A stretch of DNA of 64,000 nucleotides. Origin: an uncultured Spirochaetales bacterium. Its GTDB lineage: Bacteria > Spirochaetota > Spirochaetia > Sphaerochaetales > Sphaerochaetaceae. Shown one piece after another: positions 1 to 7,297 of this stretch (the first letter of the stretch is position 1; each line of letters begins with the position of its first letter). The DNA lies in NCBI GenBank assembly GCA_949293335.1, contig CASFDA010000013.1, positions 124,001 to 188,000 of the forward strand, written 5' to 3'. The notes beneath the pieces are model-generated. The model had not been told where the DNA came from and did no database searches. It worked only from the letters and a program-made list of their open reading frames with translations. The position numbers and the translations under genes are program-made.

Positions 1-342
1 CATTTCTTTTCCTTGCCAGTTTTCAAAAAGTTCAACCCTTTCTATATCTGAGGATGGAAATGTCAGTACTTCTCTGTCACATCCGATAGACGCATAGCTC
101 CCGTCCTTGTTCGTGACGAATATGACAGGTTCTTCCTGCATGGTCAGCATCCTCAGTACATATTCGATCTTTTCTCCTTTCTCATTCATTCCTTTGAGCA
201 TCCGTTTCTCAATCGGGAGCATCTTTTCATTATATACATTTGCAGCGCTCTTCATCTGCTTTCTATAGTTCTTTATCGCAACGATCACAAACAGGATGAT
301 TGCTGCAATCACTATGAATAGAACAATTTGGGTGTTAGTCAT
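1..342 (-). CDS. membrane-anchored hypothetical protein (3' part cut off by the window)
   Basis: The reading frame opens at ATG 342-340 after a good ribosome site (AAGGAG) and stays open to base 1, so 114 residues are visible and the C-terminus lies outside. One N-terminal membrane helix (about residues 5-22, rich in I/V/L) is followed by a basic, soluble segment. No family is recognised. It is the last visible gene of the leftward metal-transport operon, 22 bases after the ZIP gene, and could belong to that operon or be an unrelated envelope protein. Confidence 0.6.
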   Translation of the reverse strand, partial: MTNTQIVLFIVIAAIILFVIVAIKNYRKQMKSAANVYNEKMLPIEKRMLKGMNEKGEKIEYVLRMLTMQEEPVIFVTNKDGSYASIGCDREVLTFPSSDIERVELFENWQGKEM

Positions 343-364
343 TCGTTTTCTCCTTAAATCAAAA

Positions 365-1126
365 TCAGGCAAGCATCACATCGAGTATCATCATGACGAG
401 AAACCCGAAGATCAGGGCAAGTGCCCCCTGATGAGGATGCTCTTCTATCTTGCTCTCTGGTATTAGATCTTCTGCAACGACGAAGATCATCGCGCCAGCA
501 GAGAAAGACAACATATATGGTGAAAGTCCAAGAAAGAGAGATGAGAGCATCATCCCCAGTAACGCACTTATTGGTTCTACGACAGCACTTAGAGATCCGA
601 AGAGGAAAGCTTTTAATTTTCCATTTTCCTTTCGCATTGGCAATGATATTGCAGCGCCCTCAGGCATATTCTGTATAGCCATTGCCAGAGCAAGGGTTAG
701 GGCCGGGGAGTAGCTTCCTCCATCTGAAAGTGCGGCGCCGAGTGCAAACCCGACCCCAAGGCCTTCCGGAAAATTGTGTATGGTCATTGCCAGGAACAAT
801 CTTGTATTCCTCCCAAGTCTTGTTTGGGGGCCTTCCTCATCTCCGTTCAAATGAAGGTGAGGAACGATGTGATCGATGAGGACAAGGAACAGTGCCCCTA
901 GAAGAAATCCGATAGAAGGAGGAAGAAAAGATAATTTTCCTAGGCTCTCTGAATATTCAAGAGCTGGAATAAGAAGTGACCAGATTGAGGCTGCGATCAT
1001 CACTCCTGAGGCGAAACCTAGAAACAGCGTTTCCTTCTTTTCTGATAAATCTCCCCTTAGGAAGAAGACGAGAGCAGAACCAAGTGATGTTGAAATTAGT
1101 CCCAGGAAAATTATGAGAAATAACAT
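365..1126 (-). CDS. ZIP-family divalent metal transporter (ZupT/GufA-like)
   Basis: This is a 253-residue membrane protein with about eight hydrophobic segments. It has the two ZIP signature helices: HNFPEG at residues 117-122 and QNMPEG at 152-157, whose His, Asn and Glu residues line the metal site in the family. A short His-containing loop (HIVPHLHLNGDEE, near residue 86) links helices 3 and 4, as is usual for ZIP proteins. The family imports Zn2+, Fe2+ and similar ions across the inner membrane. The gene follows the ABC importer's binding-protein gene with a 2-base gap, so ABC and ZIP uptake appear co-transcribed. The metal cannot be told from sequence. Confidence 0.88.
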   Translation of the reverse strand: MLFLIIFLGLISTSLGSALVFFLRGDLSEKKETLFLGFASGVMIAASIWSLLIPALEYSESLGKLSFLPPSIGFLLGALFLVLIDHIVPHLHLNGDEEGPQTRLGRNTRLFLAMTIHNFPEGLGVGFALGAALSDGGSYSPALTLALAMAIQNMPEGAAISLPMRKENGKLKAFLFGSLSAVVEPISALLGMMLSSLFLGLSPYMLSFSAGAMIFVVAEDLIPESKIEEHPHQGALALIFGFLVMMILDVMLA

Positions 1127-1128
1127 GC

Positions 1129-2145
1129 CTATACTCCTGAAAGGTGGAGGATATCAGCTAGTTCACTATCGCTGAGATCCTTGTCATAGAAAAGTGAATA
1201 GAATGTCTTTATTCTTTCCCTGATATTCATATCTTTGTTCAATTCCGGATATAGAAGCTTTGTAAGCCAGTCGATTCCGATTATCCTGTTGTGTGCAGGA
1301 GGTGCATCGATAAAGGAGTAGGGGAGTGTAGGAATAAGATATACTTCATCATTCTTCACAGCTGTGAGATTCTCCCACCTAGGATCTCTTGTGACATTTT
1401 CATACCCACGCTCATTTGATAGGACGATTACATCTGGATCAAGTATGAATAACTCTTCAAGGGATATCTTCCCGCCTCCTGCCTGGAAGCTCTCCGGAAC
1501 TACGTTAGTTCCCCCTGATAACTCAATCGCCTCAGTATGGAAACTTCCGCGCGGAAATGTGAAAAGACCATCTTCGCTAGTGGAATAATATACAGTTTTC
1601 TTCTCGTCGATGAGTTCATTTACCCTCTTTCCATTCTCGAGGGTTGCCCGTGCGAAGTCTGCTAGTTTTTCAGCCTTGTCCGTTTTCCCGATCAGTTCAG
1701 AGATTTTCAGGAAAGCTTCAGGTGTATTCTCCAGATAGCTTTCGATATATACGACAGGAATGCCAGTTTCTTTTTCAAGCTGGTTCAGGTCCTCTTCGAT
1801 ACCTTTTTTCAATTCACCTACGTCAATTATCACATCAGCTCCGGAGAGTATGAGTTCCTCGCGATTGAGATTTGATTTCGAGCCGTAGAATTTTCCGTAA
1901 AGTGGCAGATCCCTGAGATATGGAAAGTATTCAAGCACTTCTTCTGAGGGATTGAATGTCTTGCCGACAAGAAGCTCTGGAGAAAGAGCACTTATCATGA
2001 GTTCCGCAGGTCTTCCTGCGGCAGCTACTTTATCTATGTTATCAAATTCCCTGACACGATTGAGCGAATCTGTAAATGTTATTGAAGAGTAAATTGGAAA
2101 AACCAATATAGACAGAAGAAGTAAAAGAAGTAATCTCTTTTTCAT
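1129..2145 (-). CDS. periplasmic substrate-binding protein of a FecB/BtuF-type ABC importer
   Basis: The 338-residue protein starts with a signal peptide (Lys-Lys-Arg, then a leucine run to about residue 18). There is no lipobox Cys, so it is probably secreted or anchored by the uncleaved signal. The rest fits the TroA/FecB-type fold: 'GRPAELMISALSPE' near residue 44, a long linking helix around 150-190, and the conserved GGxN motif (GGTNVVPESF near 206). It would deliver a siderophore, haem, cobalamin or other metal chelate to the permease upstream. The start codon overlaps the stop of the preceding gene by 4 bases, so the two are translationally coupled. The ligand is unknown. Confidence 0.82.
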   Translation of the reverse strand: MKKRLLLLLLLSILVFPIYSSITFTDSLNRVREFDNIDKVAAAGRPAELMISALSPELLVGKTFNPSEEVLEYFPYLRDLPLYGKFYGSKSNLNREELILSGADVIIDVGELKKGIEEDLNQLEKETGIPVVYIESYLENTPEAFLKISELIGKTDKAEKLADFARATLENGKRVNELIDEKKTVYYSTSEDGLFTFPRGSFHTEAIELSGGTNVVPESFQAGGGKISLEELFILDPDVIVLSNERGYENVTRDPRWENLTAVKNDEVYLIPTLPYSFIDAPPAHNRIIGIDWLTKLLYPELNKDMNIRERIKTFYSLFYDKDLSDSELADILHLSGV

Positions 2146-2747
2146 TTCAGTCTCCTTTGCAACATATATATGGTAAGCTTTTTCTCGTTTCTGATTACAA
2201 ACGGGAAATCCTTGTTTCCGCTTTCTTCTATTTTCTTCTCAGTTTTTCCATATGTCATTTCAAGAAACCTCTCTCCATCTTCCCTTGTTTTCAATACCTG
2301 ATCAAATGAGAGGTCAATATCTTCTTTCGTTACAGAAAAAGATGGAATAGAGGGAAGTTCTTTTTCCCTCTTCCGGACTATTATCATCTTTTTCGTGAAT
2401 CTGGATACATATTCTATTTCATTGTTTCTGAGGAAGAATACTGAAAGCAAATTCCCTGACAAGTCCATGTTCCTGTAGTCAGAACAGGATAAATTGAGGT
2501 TCGGGAAAAGTATTCTGTCAATTCCGATCACATTGCAATCAATATCGCTAGCATTGATTTCATATCCAAGCGTTCTCAGGTTCTCAGCAAGGAAAGAGAG
2601 ATCTGATCCGATTTCTGTTATTTCTTCATCTTTACAGAGATATTTGGATATTGCCTTTGCCAAATGGCTATGGAATGAAGTATTTCTTGCGGCATCAAGA
2701 TAGAATGCTATTCGTTTTTCATTCCACCATTTCAAGTCGGGATGCAT
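2142..2747 (-). CDS. methyltransferase-like protein embedded in a metal ABC-transport operon
   Basis: This is a 201-residue soluble protein. The segment EIGSDLSFLAENLRTLGYE (about residues 41-59), followed by a D-x-D pair (ASDIDCNV), resembles motifs I and II of class I SAM-dependent methyltransferases, although the glycine pattern of motif I is weak. The rest fits the size of the core fold, but I cannot see a substrate domain. It overlaps the ATPase gene by 16 bases and the binding-protein gene by 4, so it is made together with the importer. It may modify the imported chelate or a ligand made by the cell, which is inference only. Confidence 0.5.
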   Translation of the reverse strand: MHPDLKWWNEKRIAFYLDAARNTSFHSHLAKAISKYLCKDEEITEIGSDLSFLAENLRTLGYEINASDIDCNVIGIDRILFPNLNLSCSDYRNMDLSGNLLSVFFLRNNEIEYVSRFTKKMIIVRKREKELPSIPSFSVTKEDIDLSFDQVLKTREDGERFLEMTYGKTEKKIEESGNKDFPFVIRNEKKLTIYMLQRRLK

Positions 2748-3502
2748 ATGAACCTCTCTTTTCCATCTACTGCAATTTTCCTGACTGTAATTTTACCTTC
2801 GAAAAGAGTTTCAAGTGCATTCTTTTCAATGCACTCATCAGCACTTCCGCTGAAAGCTATTTTACCTTTGTCCAGTATAAGTATCTCATCCGCATTCTGA
2901 AGTGCTTCTTCCGGATTATGAGTCGAGAATATTATTCCCTTTCCTTGTCTCTTCAGTGTTTCGATGCGGGAGAGGATCATAATCTGGTTCATGTAATCGA
3001 GATTCGCTGTAGGTTCATCAAGAATAATGAACATTGAATCCTGGAAAACAGCACGTGAGAAGAATACAAGTTCCCTTTCTCCCCCTGAGATTTTATCTAT
3101 TGCCTCATTCCAGAGCCTTTCTATTCCAAGGGTGGCCATTATGCTTTTTGCTTTCTCCTCGTCTTCTTTGCCTGGATGGGAAAAGAGTGAGATCTTTCCT
3201 GCTTTTCCCATGAGTATGACTTCGAGAGCTGTATAGCCTGAAAGATTCGCAGTGTCTTGTGGAATATATGAGAACATGCATCCTCTTTCTCGTGCAGAGA
3301 ATGATTCTATATTTCTTCCATCAATGGCGATTTCACCTTTTCCTTTTAGCATCGAGAGAAGGAGCTTGAACATTGTGCTCTTTCCTGACCCGTTCTTTCC
3401 AATCAGGGCATAAGACTTTTCGCTTGATATTGAGAAAGAGACATCTGATAGAAGTGGATGTTCTCCGTATGAGAACGATAGGGAAGAAACATCAAGCTTC
3501 AT
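2732..3502 (-). CDS. ATPase of a FecE/BtuD-type ABC importer
   Basis: This 256-residue protein has all ABC ATPase motifs in order: Walker A GKNGSGKST (35-43), Q-loop (SYIPQD), signature SGGERE (about 139), Walker B IILDEPT (about 159) and the switch histidine in STHNPEEA. It hydrolyses ATP on the cytoplasmic face to drive the FecCD-type permease. It overlaps the permease gene by 11 bases and the methyltransferase-like gene by 16. Length is normal for the family. Confidence 0.9.
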   Translation of the reverse strand: MKLDVSSLSFSYGEHPLLSDVSFSISSEKSYALIGKNGSGKSTMFKLLLSMLKGKGEIAIDGRNIESFSARERGCMFSYIPQDTANLSGYTALEVILMGKAGKISLFSHPGKEDEEKAKSIMATLGIERLWNEAIDKISGGERELVFFSRAVFQDSMFIILDEPTANLDYMNQIMILSRIETLKRQGKGIIFSTHNPEEALQNADEILILDKGKIAFSGSADECIEKNALETLFEGKITVRKIAVDGKERFICIPT

Positions 3503-4499
3503 AATATCTTCCCCTTTTGACTATGAGGTACAGAAAGACAGGTGCTCCTACAAAACTTGTAAGTATTCCAATAGGGATTTCTACACTGGTGAGAGTACGG
3601 GATAGTGTATCCACGAAAGTCAGGAACGTTGCACCAAGTAAGATTGACAGAGGTACTAAATGTCTCGTGTCTCTCCCTGCAATAAGCCTGGCAAAATGGG
3701 GAATTACAAGACCGACCCATCCAATTTGACCAGAGATTGAGACAGCCGCACTAGTCAGCAGGGTGGATGAGAAGATCGCAGAAACCCTCAAAAGCCTGAC
3801 ATTTACCCCAATGCTGATTGCCTCTTCTTCCTTAAGGGCAAGAAGATTGTACTGCCAGGAAAGCAGAATTGAAACGATCCCGACAACTAACGTGATAACA
3901 AAAATAAATAATATATCTCCTTCTCTGTAGCTTGATAGGGACCCCATCAGGAAGTATGTGATTTCAGGAAGAGTCTCATCGGTATCGGCAACAAGTTTTA
4001 CAAAGCTCACAAGTGATGACGAGAGGGATGAAATTATTATTCCAGAGAGGATCAGGCTTATTTTTCCTTCTCCTTTCACGAACCTTGCGATCAAAGTCAC
4101 CAGTACAATTGAAAGGATGCCAAATAAAAATGCAAGGACGGATACCATCAGGTAAGGAAGTCCGAACAAAAGCGCAAGTGATGCGCCGAAAGCAGAAGCT
4201 TCCCCTGAACCGAGTACATCCTGAGATACAAGTGGATTTTTGAATACGCTCTGAAGGAGAAGACCTGAAAGGGCAAGGCCTCCTCCGATCAGCGAGGAAA
4301 GTGCGATTCTCGGCAGGCGAAGAAGGAAAACAATTGTCTCTTCTTCCCTTGTCCAGGTTGGCACGATAGGAAAGACTTTTGACAATAGTATTTTCACTAG
4401 AGTGACCATATCTATGCTGTAGCGTCCCAGAGAGAATGCCAGCAGAACTGAAAGAATATATAGTAGCGAAAATAAGGCAAGCCTGCTCCTTCGTTCCAT
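3492..4499 (-). CDS. FecCD/BtuC-type ABC importer permease
   Basis: The protein has about 335 residues and around ten transmembrane helices. It carries the usual FecCD landmarks RLPRIALSSLIGGGLALSG near residue 62 and GQIGWVGLVIPHFARLIAGRD near 265, the latter close to the cytoplasmic ATPase-contact loop. I chose ATG 4499 because the family starts just before the first helix; the frame is open further upstream, to 4565, without a ribosome site. ATG 4499 also has no Shine-Dalgarno sequence. Instead a -10-like TAGCAT ends 7 bases before it, so the mRNA may be leaderless. It is the first gene of the operon running to the left edge. Confidence 0.87.
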   Translation of the reverse strand: MERRSRLALFSLLYILSVLLAFSLGRYSIDMVTLVKILLSKVFPIVPTWTREEETIVFLLRLPRIALSSLIGGGLALSGLLLQSVFKNPLVSQDVLGSGEASAFGASLALLFGLPYLMVSVLAFLFGILSIVLVTLIARFVKGEGKISLILSGIIISSLSSSLVSFVKLVADTDETLPEITYFLMGSLSSYREGDILFIFVITLVVGIVSILLSWQYNLLALKEEEAISIGVNVRLLRVSAIFSSTLLTSAAVSISGQIGWVGLVIPHFARLIAGRDTRHLVPLSILLGATFLTFVDTLSRTLTSVEIPIGILTSFVGAPVFLYLIVKRGRYYEA

Positions 4500-4506
4500 G
4501 AGATGA

Positions 4507-4534
4507 ATGCTACAATATATTTTTGAAAAAGTAA
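4507..4534 (-). promoter_or_regulatory. candidate promoter of the metal-uptake operon, leaderless arrangement
   Basis: On the minus strand TTACTT (4534-4529) and TAGCAT (4512-4507) are 16 bases apart. ATG follows 7 bases after the -10 box, where transcription would be expected to begin. No Shine-Dalgarno sequence is present. This is a visual match only. Confidence 0.4.
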
Positions 4535-4568
4535 TGGCATGCAGATTAAAAAGGATTATTATCAAGCC

Positions 4569-5111
4569 ATGACTGTGAAGATAGATTTTGTAGATGTGGA
4601 TAAGGATGTTCAGAAAATCCTTGATGTCTACTCAGAGTATATAGATACAAACATTACATTCGAATATAGGCTTCCTTGCTTTGACGAGATGAAGGAGAGA
4701 ATAGAAAAAATAATAGAAAAATACCCTTATCTTGTCTTGAGAAGTGGGGATGATGTGGTAGGTTATGCCTATGCTCACGAGATCTTTTCTCGTCCTGCCT
4801 ATCAATTTGATGCAGAAGCTACGATATACATTTCGAGGGAATACAGGGGCAAGGGGTATTCCAGACTATTGTATGAAAAGCTTTTTGAATATCTGGAGAA
4901 GATGGGGATAAGGAATTTGTATGCACTTGTTACAGCTGTGAATTCAAGAAGTCTGTCATTTCATAAGAAACTTGGGTTTGTCCCTTTTGCAACTTTTGAA
5001 GATGTTGGCTATAAGAATTCTGCATGGCTAGCTGTCATTTGGCTCAGAAAGATCCTTCTCCCTTTTTCATCCGACCCAGGAGATGTAATTCCCTTTTCCA
5101 AACTGCACTAA
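4569..5111 (+). CDS. GNAT-family N-acetyltransferase (phosphinothricin acetyltransferase-like)
   Basis: The protein has about 180 residues. The GNAT acetyl-CoA motif A is clear (EATIYISREYRGKGYSRLLY, with the RGKG pyrophosphate loop), followed by motif B (HKKLGFVPF). The order and the 'IWLRK' ending of the core resemble the PAT/Pat-like acyltransferases acting on small amino compounds. The frame is open from ATG 4539, but the family start fits ATG 4569. The gene is divergent from the metal operon and is the last host gene before the prophage. Its real substrate is not predictable. Confidence 0.8.
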   Translation: MTVKIDFVDVDKDVQKILDVYSEYIDTNITFEYRLPCFDEMKERIEKIIEKYPYLVLRSGDDVVGYAYAHEIFSRPAYQFDAEATIYISREYRGKGYSRLLYEKLFEYLEKMGIRNLYALVTAVNSRSLSFHKKLGFVPFATFEDVGYKNSAWLAVIWLRKILLPFSSDPGDVIPFSKLH

Positions 5112-5170
5112 ACATATTTCTTTGCAGCAAAATGAAAAGCAAACTATGTAACAGGAACTTTTAAATTGGC

Positions 5171-5187
5171 TCAACTGTAATCTGGAT
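5171..5187. other. attL: left prophage junction with 11-bp core
   Basis: GTAATCTGGAT at 5177-5187 is repeated exactly at 44230-44240, and the similarity extends left as TCAA-NN (2 mismatches in 17). Read on the minus strand, the core and its flanks encode ...NPDYS-stop, nearly the same as the DPDYS-stop C-terminus of the CDF gene at the other junction. This is what a 3'-end integration site should leave behind. Confidence 0.75.
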
Positions 5188-5260
5188 TTATATTGAGGGA
5201 TTTAATTAATTACTTATATAAAAGAATTTAACTTTTTTCAAACCCCTCAAAAATGCCGTT

Positions 5261-5279
5261 TTGCCCACGTTTTGCCCAC
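5261..5279 (+). repeat. arm-type integrase binding sites, left pair
   Basis: TTGCCCAC occurs at 5261-5268 and 5272-5279, 11 bp apart. An inverted copy GTGGGCAA lies at 5294-5301 inside the 3' end of the integrase gene. Three further copies at the same spacing lie at the right prophage end. Short direct repeats near the core are typical arm sites for integrases with an N-terminal arm-binding domain. Confidence 0.65.
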
Positions 5280-5284
5280 GCTTT

Positions 5285-6442
5285 TTATTTCTCGTGGGCA
5301 ATTTTCTCGAAGAGTTCAACGGCTTCATCCTCCTGAGCTTGTGTCACGTGGGAATAGATTTCCAATGTGGTTTCCGGGCTGGAATGCCCTAGTCTTGCCT
5401 GTACGGCCTTGACGGTTGCTCCGGCTTCAAGCAGCAATGTCGGATGGGTATGTCTGAAGACATGGAAAGAGAATGGCTTATCCAGGAACTCGGCCATCCT
5501 TGCGCATTTCCATTGAAGGCTTGCTTCCTTTATCGCATCCCCGTTCTGTCTGCGACATACGTAGTCGACCGTATCCTTGGCGCTGATGACGACAAAGCCA
5601 TCCTCTTCGGCATATGTCGTGTAATAGGTCCTGTAATCCCGTCTGTGCTTGAGTTGCTTTTCCCTTTCCGCTTTCAATATGTCCGTCAGGGTTTTCCCGA
5701 TTCTTATGTCCCTTTTGCTGGAGGCCGTCTTCAATGAGGCGACCTCGTGGTCTATGATTTGCTTCCTGATGTGGATGATTCCCTTCTCAAGATCCACGTC
5801 GTCCCATGTGAGAGCCAGGACTTCTCCAATACGCATTCCCGTGAACCAACCGATTTGCAGTGGAACGTAGTAATCGGAATCTTCCCCGACCTCCCTGATC
5901 ATCCTGTCATAGTCTTCCTTGGTCAGCGGACACTTCTTCTTGGCTTTCTTCGTGTTCTCAGGAACCTTCACCCTGGAGATGGGATTGTACTCTATCCAAT
6001 CCATATCCAAGGCGATATTGTATGCCCCGTTCAGAATGATCTTGATTACCTTCAGCGTTTTCTTCGTATAGGATTTCGCGAGGTCGTTGAAGAACTTTAC
6101 GAAGATGTCTTTCTTCATCGTGGAATAATCATATTGTCCCAAGACCGGCTTGATGTGATTGCGCGCAAGATGTTCGTATGTCTTGTATGCATTCCTCGTC
6201 AGGTTTGTCTTGACGTAGGTCTCAAGATAGTAATCCACGAGATCGGCAAGGCTCATCTTCTTTGGTTCGAATACGATACCGCATTTGCAGAAAGCGGCAT
6301 AAGCTGAAGCACCCGCCGTCTGTGCTTCCTTCTTTGTCCGGAAACCTGATTTCGAATACTGTTTTCTTTTGCCGTTGATCGAGATCCCCTCAAACCGGTA
6401 TTCCCATTTGGTTCCGCGTTTTCGTGCCGTCACTTCCGACAT
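5285..6442 (-). CDS. phage integrase, tyrosine recombinase
   Basis: The protein has 385 residues. An N-terminal arm-DNA-binding domain (about 1-60, with YRFEGISINGKRKQYSKSGF) is followed by a SAM-like core-binding domain (about 65-160) and a catalytic domain. Catalytic residues are visible: Arg in TGMRIGEV, His-x-x-Arg in HVFRHTH, the second His in LGHSSPET and the nucleophile Tyr in LEIYSHV. It inserts and, with an excisionase, removes the prophage at GTAATCTGGAT. The gene is at the very left end of the element, next to attL and its own arm sites, and is read outward. The small HTH protein at 10626 could be the excisionase. A strong ribosome site (AGGAGG) precedes the ATG. Confidence 0.95.
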   Translation of the reverse strand: MSEVTARKRGTKWEYRFEGISINGKRKQYSKSGFRTKKEAQTAGASAYAAFCKCGIVFEPKKMSLADLVDYYLETYVKTNLTRNAYKTYEHLARNHIKPVLGQYDYSTMKKDIFVKFFNDLAKSYTKKTLKVIKIILNGAYNIALDMDWIEYNPISRVKVPENTKKAKKKCPLTKEDYDRMIREVGEDSDYYVPLQIGWFTGMRIGEVLALTWDDVDLEKGIIHIRKQIIDHEVASLKTASSKRDIRIGKTLTDILKAEREKQLKHRRDYRTYYTTYAEEDGFVVISAKDTVDYVCRRQNGDAIKEASLQWKCARMAEFLDKPFSFHVFRHTHPTLLLEAGATVKAVQARLGHSSPETTLEIYSHVTQAQEDEAVELFEKIAHEK

Positions 6443-6461
6443 GTTGTACCTCCTGTATCAT

Positions 6462-6499
6462 GAGGCATGGCTTGTGCTATGATGGAAAAGCAATGCCTC
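6462..6499. promoter_or_regulatory. hairpin in the integrase leader
   Basis: GAGGCATGGCTT (6462-6473) pairs with AAGCAATGCCTC (6488-6499) with 11 of 12 bases matching. In the integrase mRNA this stem lies just before the ribosome site, so it could control translation. Function is inferred from position only. Confidence 0.35.
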
Positions 6500-6519
6500 T
6501 AAAATGGTTGTATTGCGAT

Positions 6520-6559
6520 GAGTCATGCACGCTGTGGTAGTAGGGCATGGCTCTTTTTT
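6520..6559 (+). terminator. rho-independent terminator-like hairpin, plus strand
   Basis: GAGTCATGC (6520-6528) pairs with GCATGGCTC (6545-6553), with one G-U pair, and is followed by six T. It points right, toward the RHH operon, so it would end a transcript antisense to the integrase leader. No such transcript start is obvious. Confidence 0.4.
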
Positions 6560-6593
6560 CAATTCCTATCCACGTTCTCATGTAGAGAGCGAC

Positions 6594-6788
6594 TTACCCA
6601 TCGAACCTATCAACTGCTTCCTGAATGAACTTGCTGACCGATAAGCCGTGCCTATCTGCTGCATTCTTTATCTTGTCGATATACTCGACTGGAAGCTTCA
6701 CAGAAAACGCCTTGTATGGCTTGGTAACTCCCTTCGGCCTTCCGGCTCCGGGGCGTCTGCCACCCCTGGTGTCCTTCTTCTCGTCCAT
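6594..6788 (-). CDS. ribbon-helix-helix DNA-binding protein
   Basis: This is a 64-residue protein starting at ATG 6788 after GAGAGG. A basic N-terminal arm (GGRRPGAGRPKG) precedes a CopG/Arc-like fold: a strand KAFSVKLPVEY, then two helices ending ...LSVSKFIQEAVDRF. Such proteins bind operators as dimers. The frame is open upstream but that part contains two other small genes and is unlikely to be used. It is the third gene of a small leftward operon and may regulate the integrase or the membrane peptides before it. Confidence 0.75.
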   Translation of the reverse strand: MDEKKDTRGGRRPGAGRPKGVTKPYKAFSVKLPVEYIDKIKNAADRHGLSVSKFIQEAVDRFDG

Positions 6789-6790
6789 AT

Positions 6791-6877
6791 TCAACCTCTC
6801 ACTAAAGTAATCAACGAACAAATCGTTCCGATCGTCATCACGATGCTTATGTATATCAGCAGTGTTCTTTCCTTCAT
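6791..6877 (-). CDS. small hydrophobic peptide, 28 residues
   Basis: The frame ATG 6877 to TGA 6791 encodes 28 residues with one membrane helix (LLIYISIVMTIGTICSLITL). It ends 2 bases before the RHH gene start. A modest ribosome site (AAGGAAA) precedes the ATG. It may be a single-span phage peptide or a leader; no family is assigned. Confidence 0.45.
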   Translation of the reverse strand: MKERTLLIYISIVMTIGTICSLITLVRG

Positions 6878-6943
6878 TTTCCTTGACCTCGTTCAGCCCT
6901 TGGCTTATTTTATAGGGGAGGGCCGAAGCCCTCCGATTTGTAC

Positions 6944-7042
6944 TCATCTGAATATCAGCGTGAGGATTGCGATGACCGTGTCTAAAGTGGCTAGCCCTGC
7001 AAGGTAGAACTTTAGCCATCGGTCTTTTTCTTTTTCATCCAT
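6944..7042 (-). CDS. small membrane peptide, 32 residues
   Basis: ATG 7042 follows a very strong ribosome site (AAGGAGGTAGCAT). The peptide has a charged start (MDEKEKDRW) and one membrane helix (LAGLATLDTVIAILTLIF). Its size and layout resemble holin-like type I toxin peptides, but I see no paired antisense promoter here. A hairpin GGAGGGC-TTCG-GCCCTCC (6916-6933) follows the stop codon. Confidence 0.55.
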   Translation of the reverse strand: MDEKEKDRWLKFYLAGLATLDTVIAILTLIFR

Positions 7043-7064
7043 ATGCTACCTCCTTCATGGTTAT

Positions 7065-7093
7065 ATGGTAGCATATATTGATTTTATAGTCAA
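7065..7093 (-). promoter_or_regulatory. candidate promoter for the membrane peptide/RHH operon
   Basis: On the minus strand TTGACT (7093-7088) and TACCAT (7070-7065) are 17 bases apart, just upstream of the ribosome site of the 32-residue peptide. Confidence 0.45.
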
Positions 7094-7131
7094 CTAGAAA
7101 ATCAAATAATGTACATAAACATGTATACATT

Positions 7132-7268
7132 TTGTTTACAAAAAGACGATTCGTTAGTATCCTCTAAGAGGAAGCTAACTTGTGAAGGAACAAAGCTGGG
7201 TTGCCGAATGGCAGTAGAGTTGAACTCGAGAAATCCCTTGCTCCCAGGGTTAGCTTAATTTTATTTCA
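7132..7268 (+). ncRNA. candidate small structured RNA with its own promoter
   Basis: TTGTTT (7132-7137) and TAGTAT (7155-7160) are 17 bases apart, predicting a start near 7167. AAGCTAAC (7172-7179) is the exact reverse complement of GTTAGCTT (7249-7256), which is followed by AATTTTATTT. A single long closing stem would therefore enclose about 70 bases, including the short arm GAGTTGAACTC. No ORF explains this 250-base gap. It runs toward the 3' end of the DUF3800 gene and could equally be a 3' element of that mRNA on the other strand. Confidence 0.4.
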
Positions 7269-7297
7269 CATTCATGGCCAATTACTAACCAATTATT

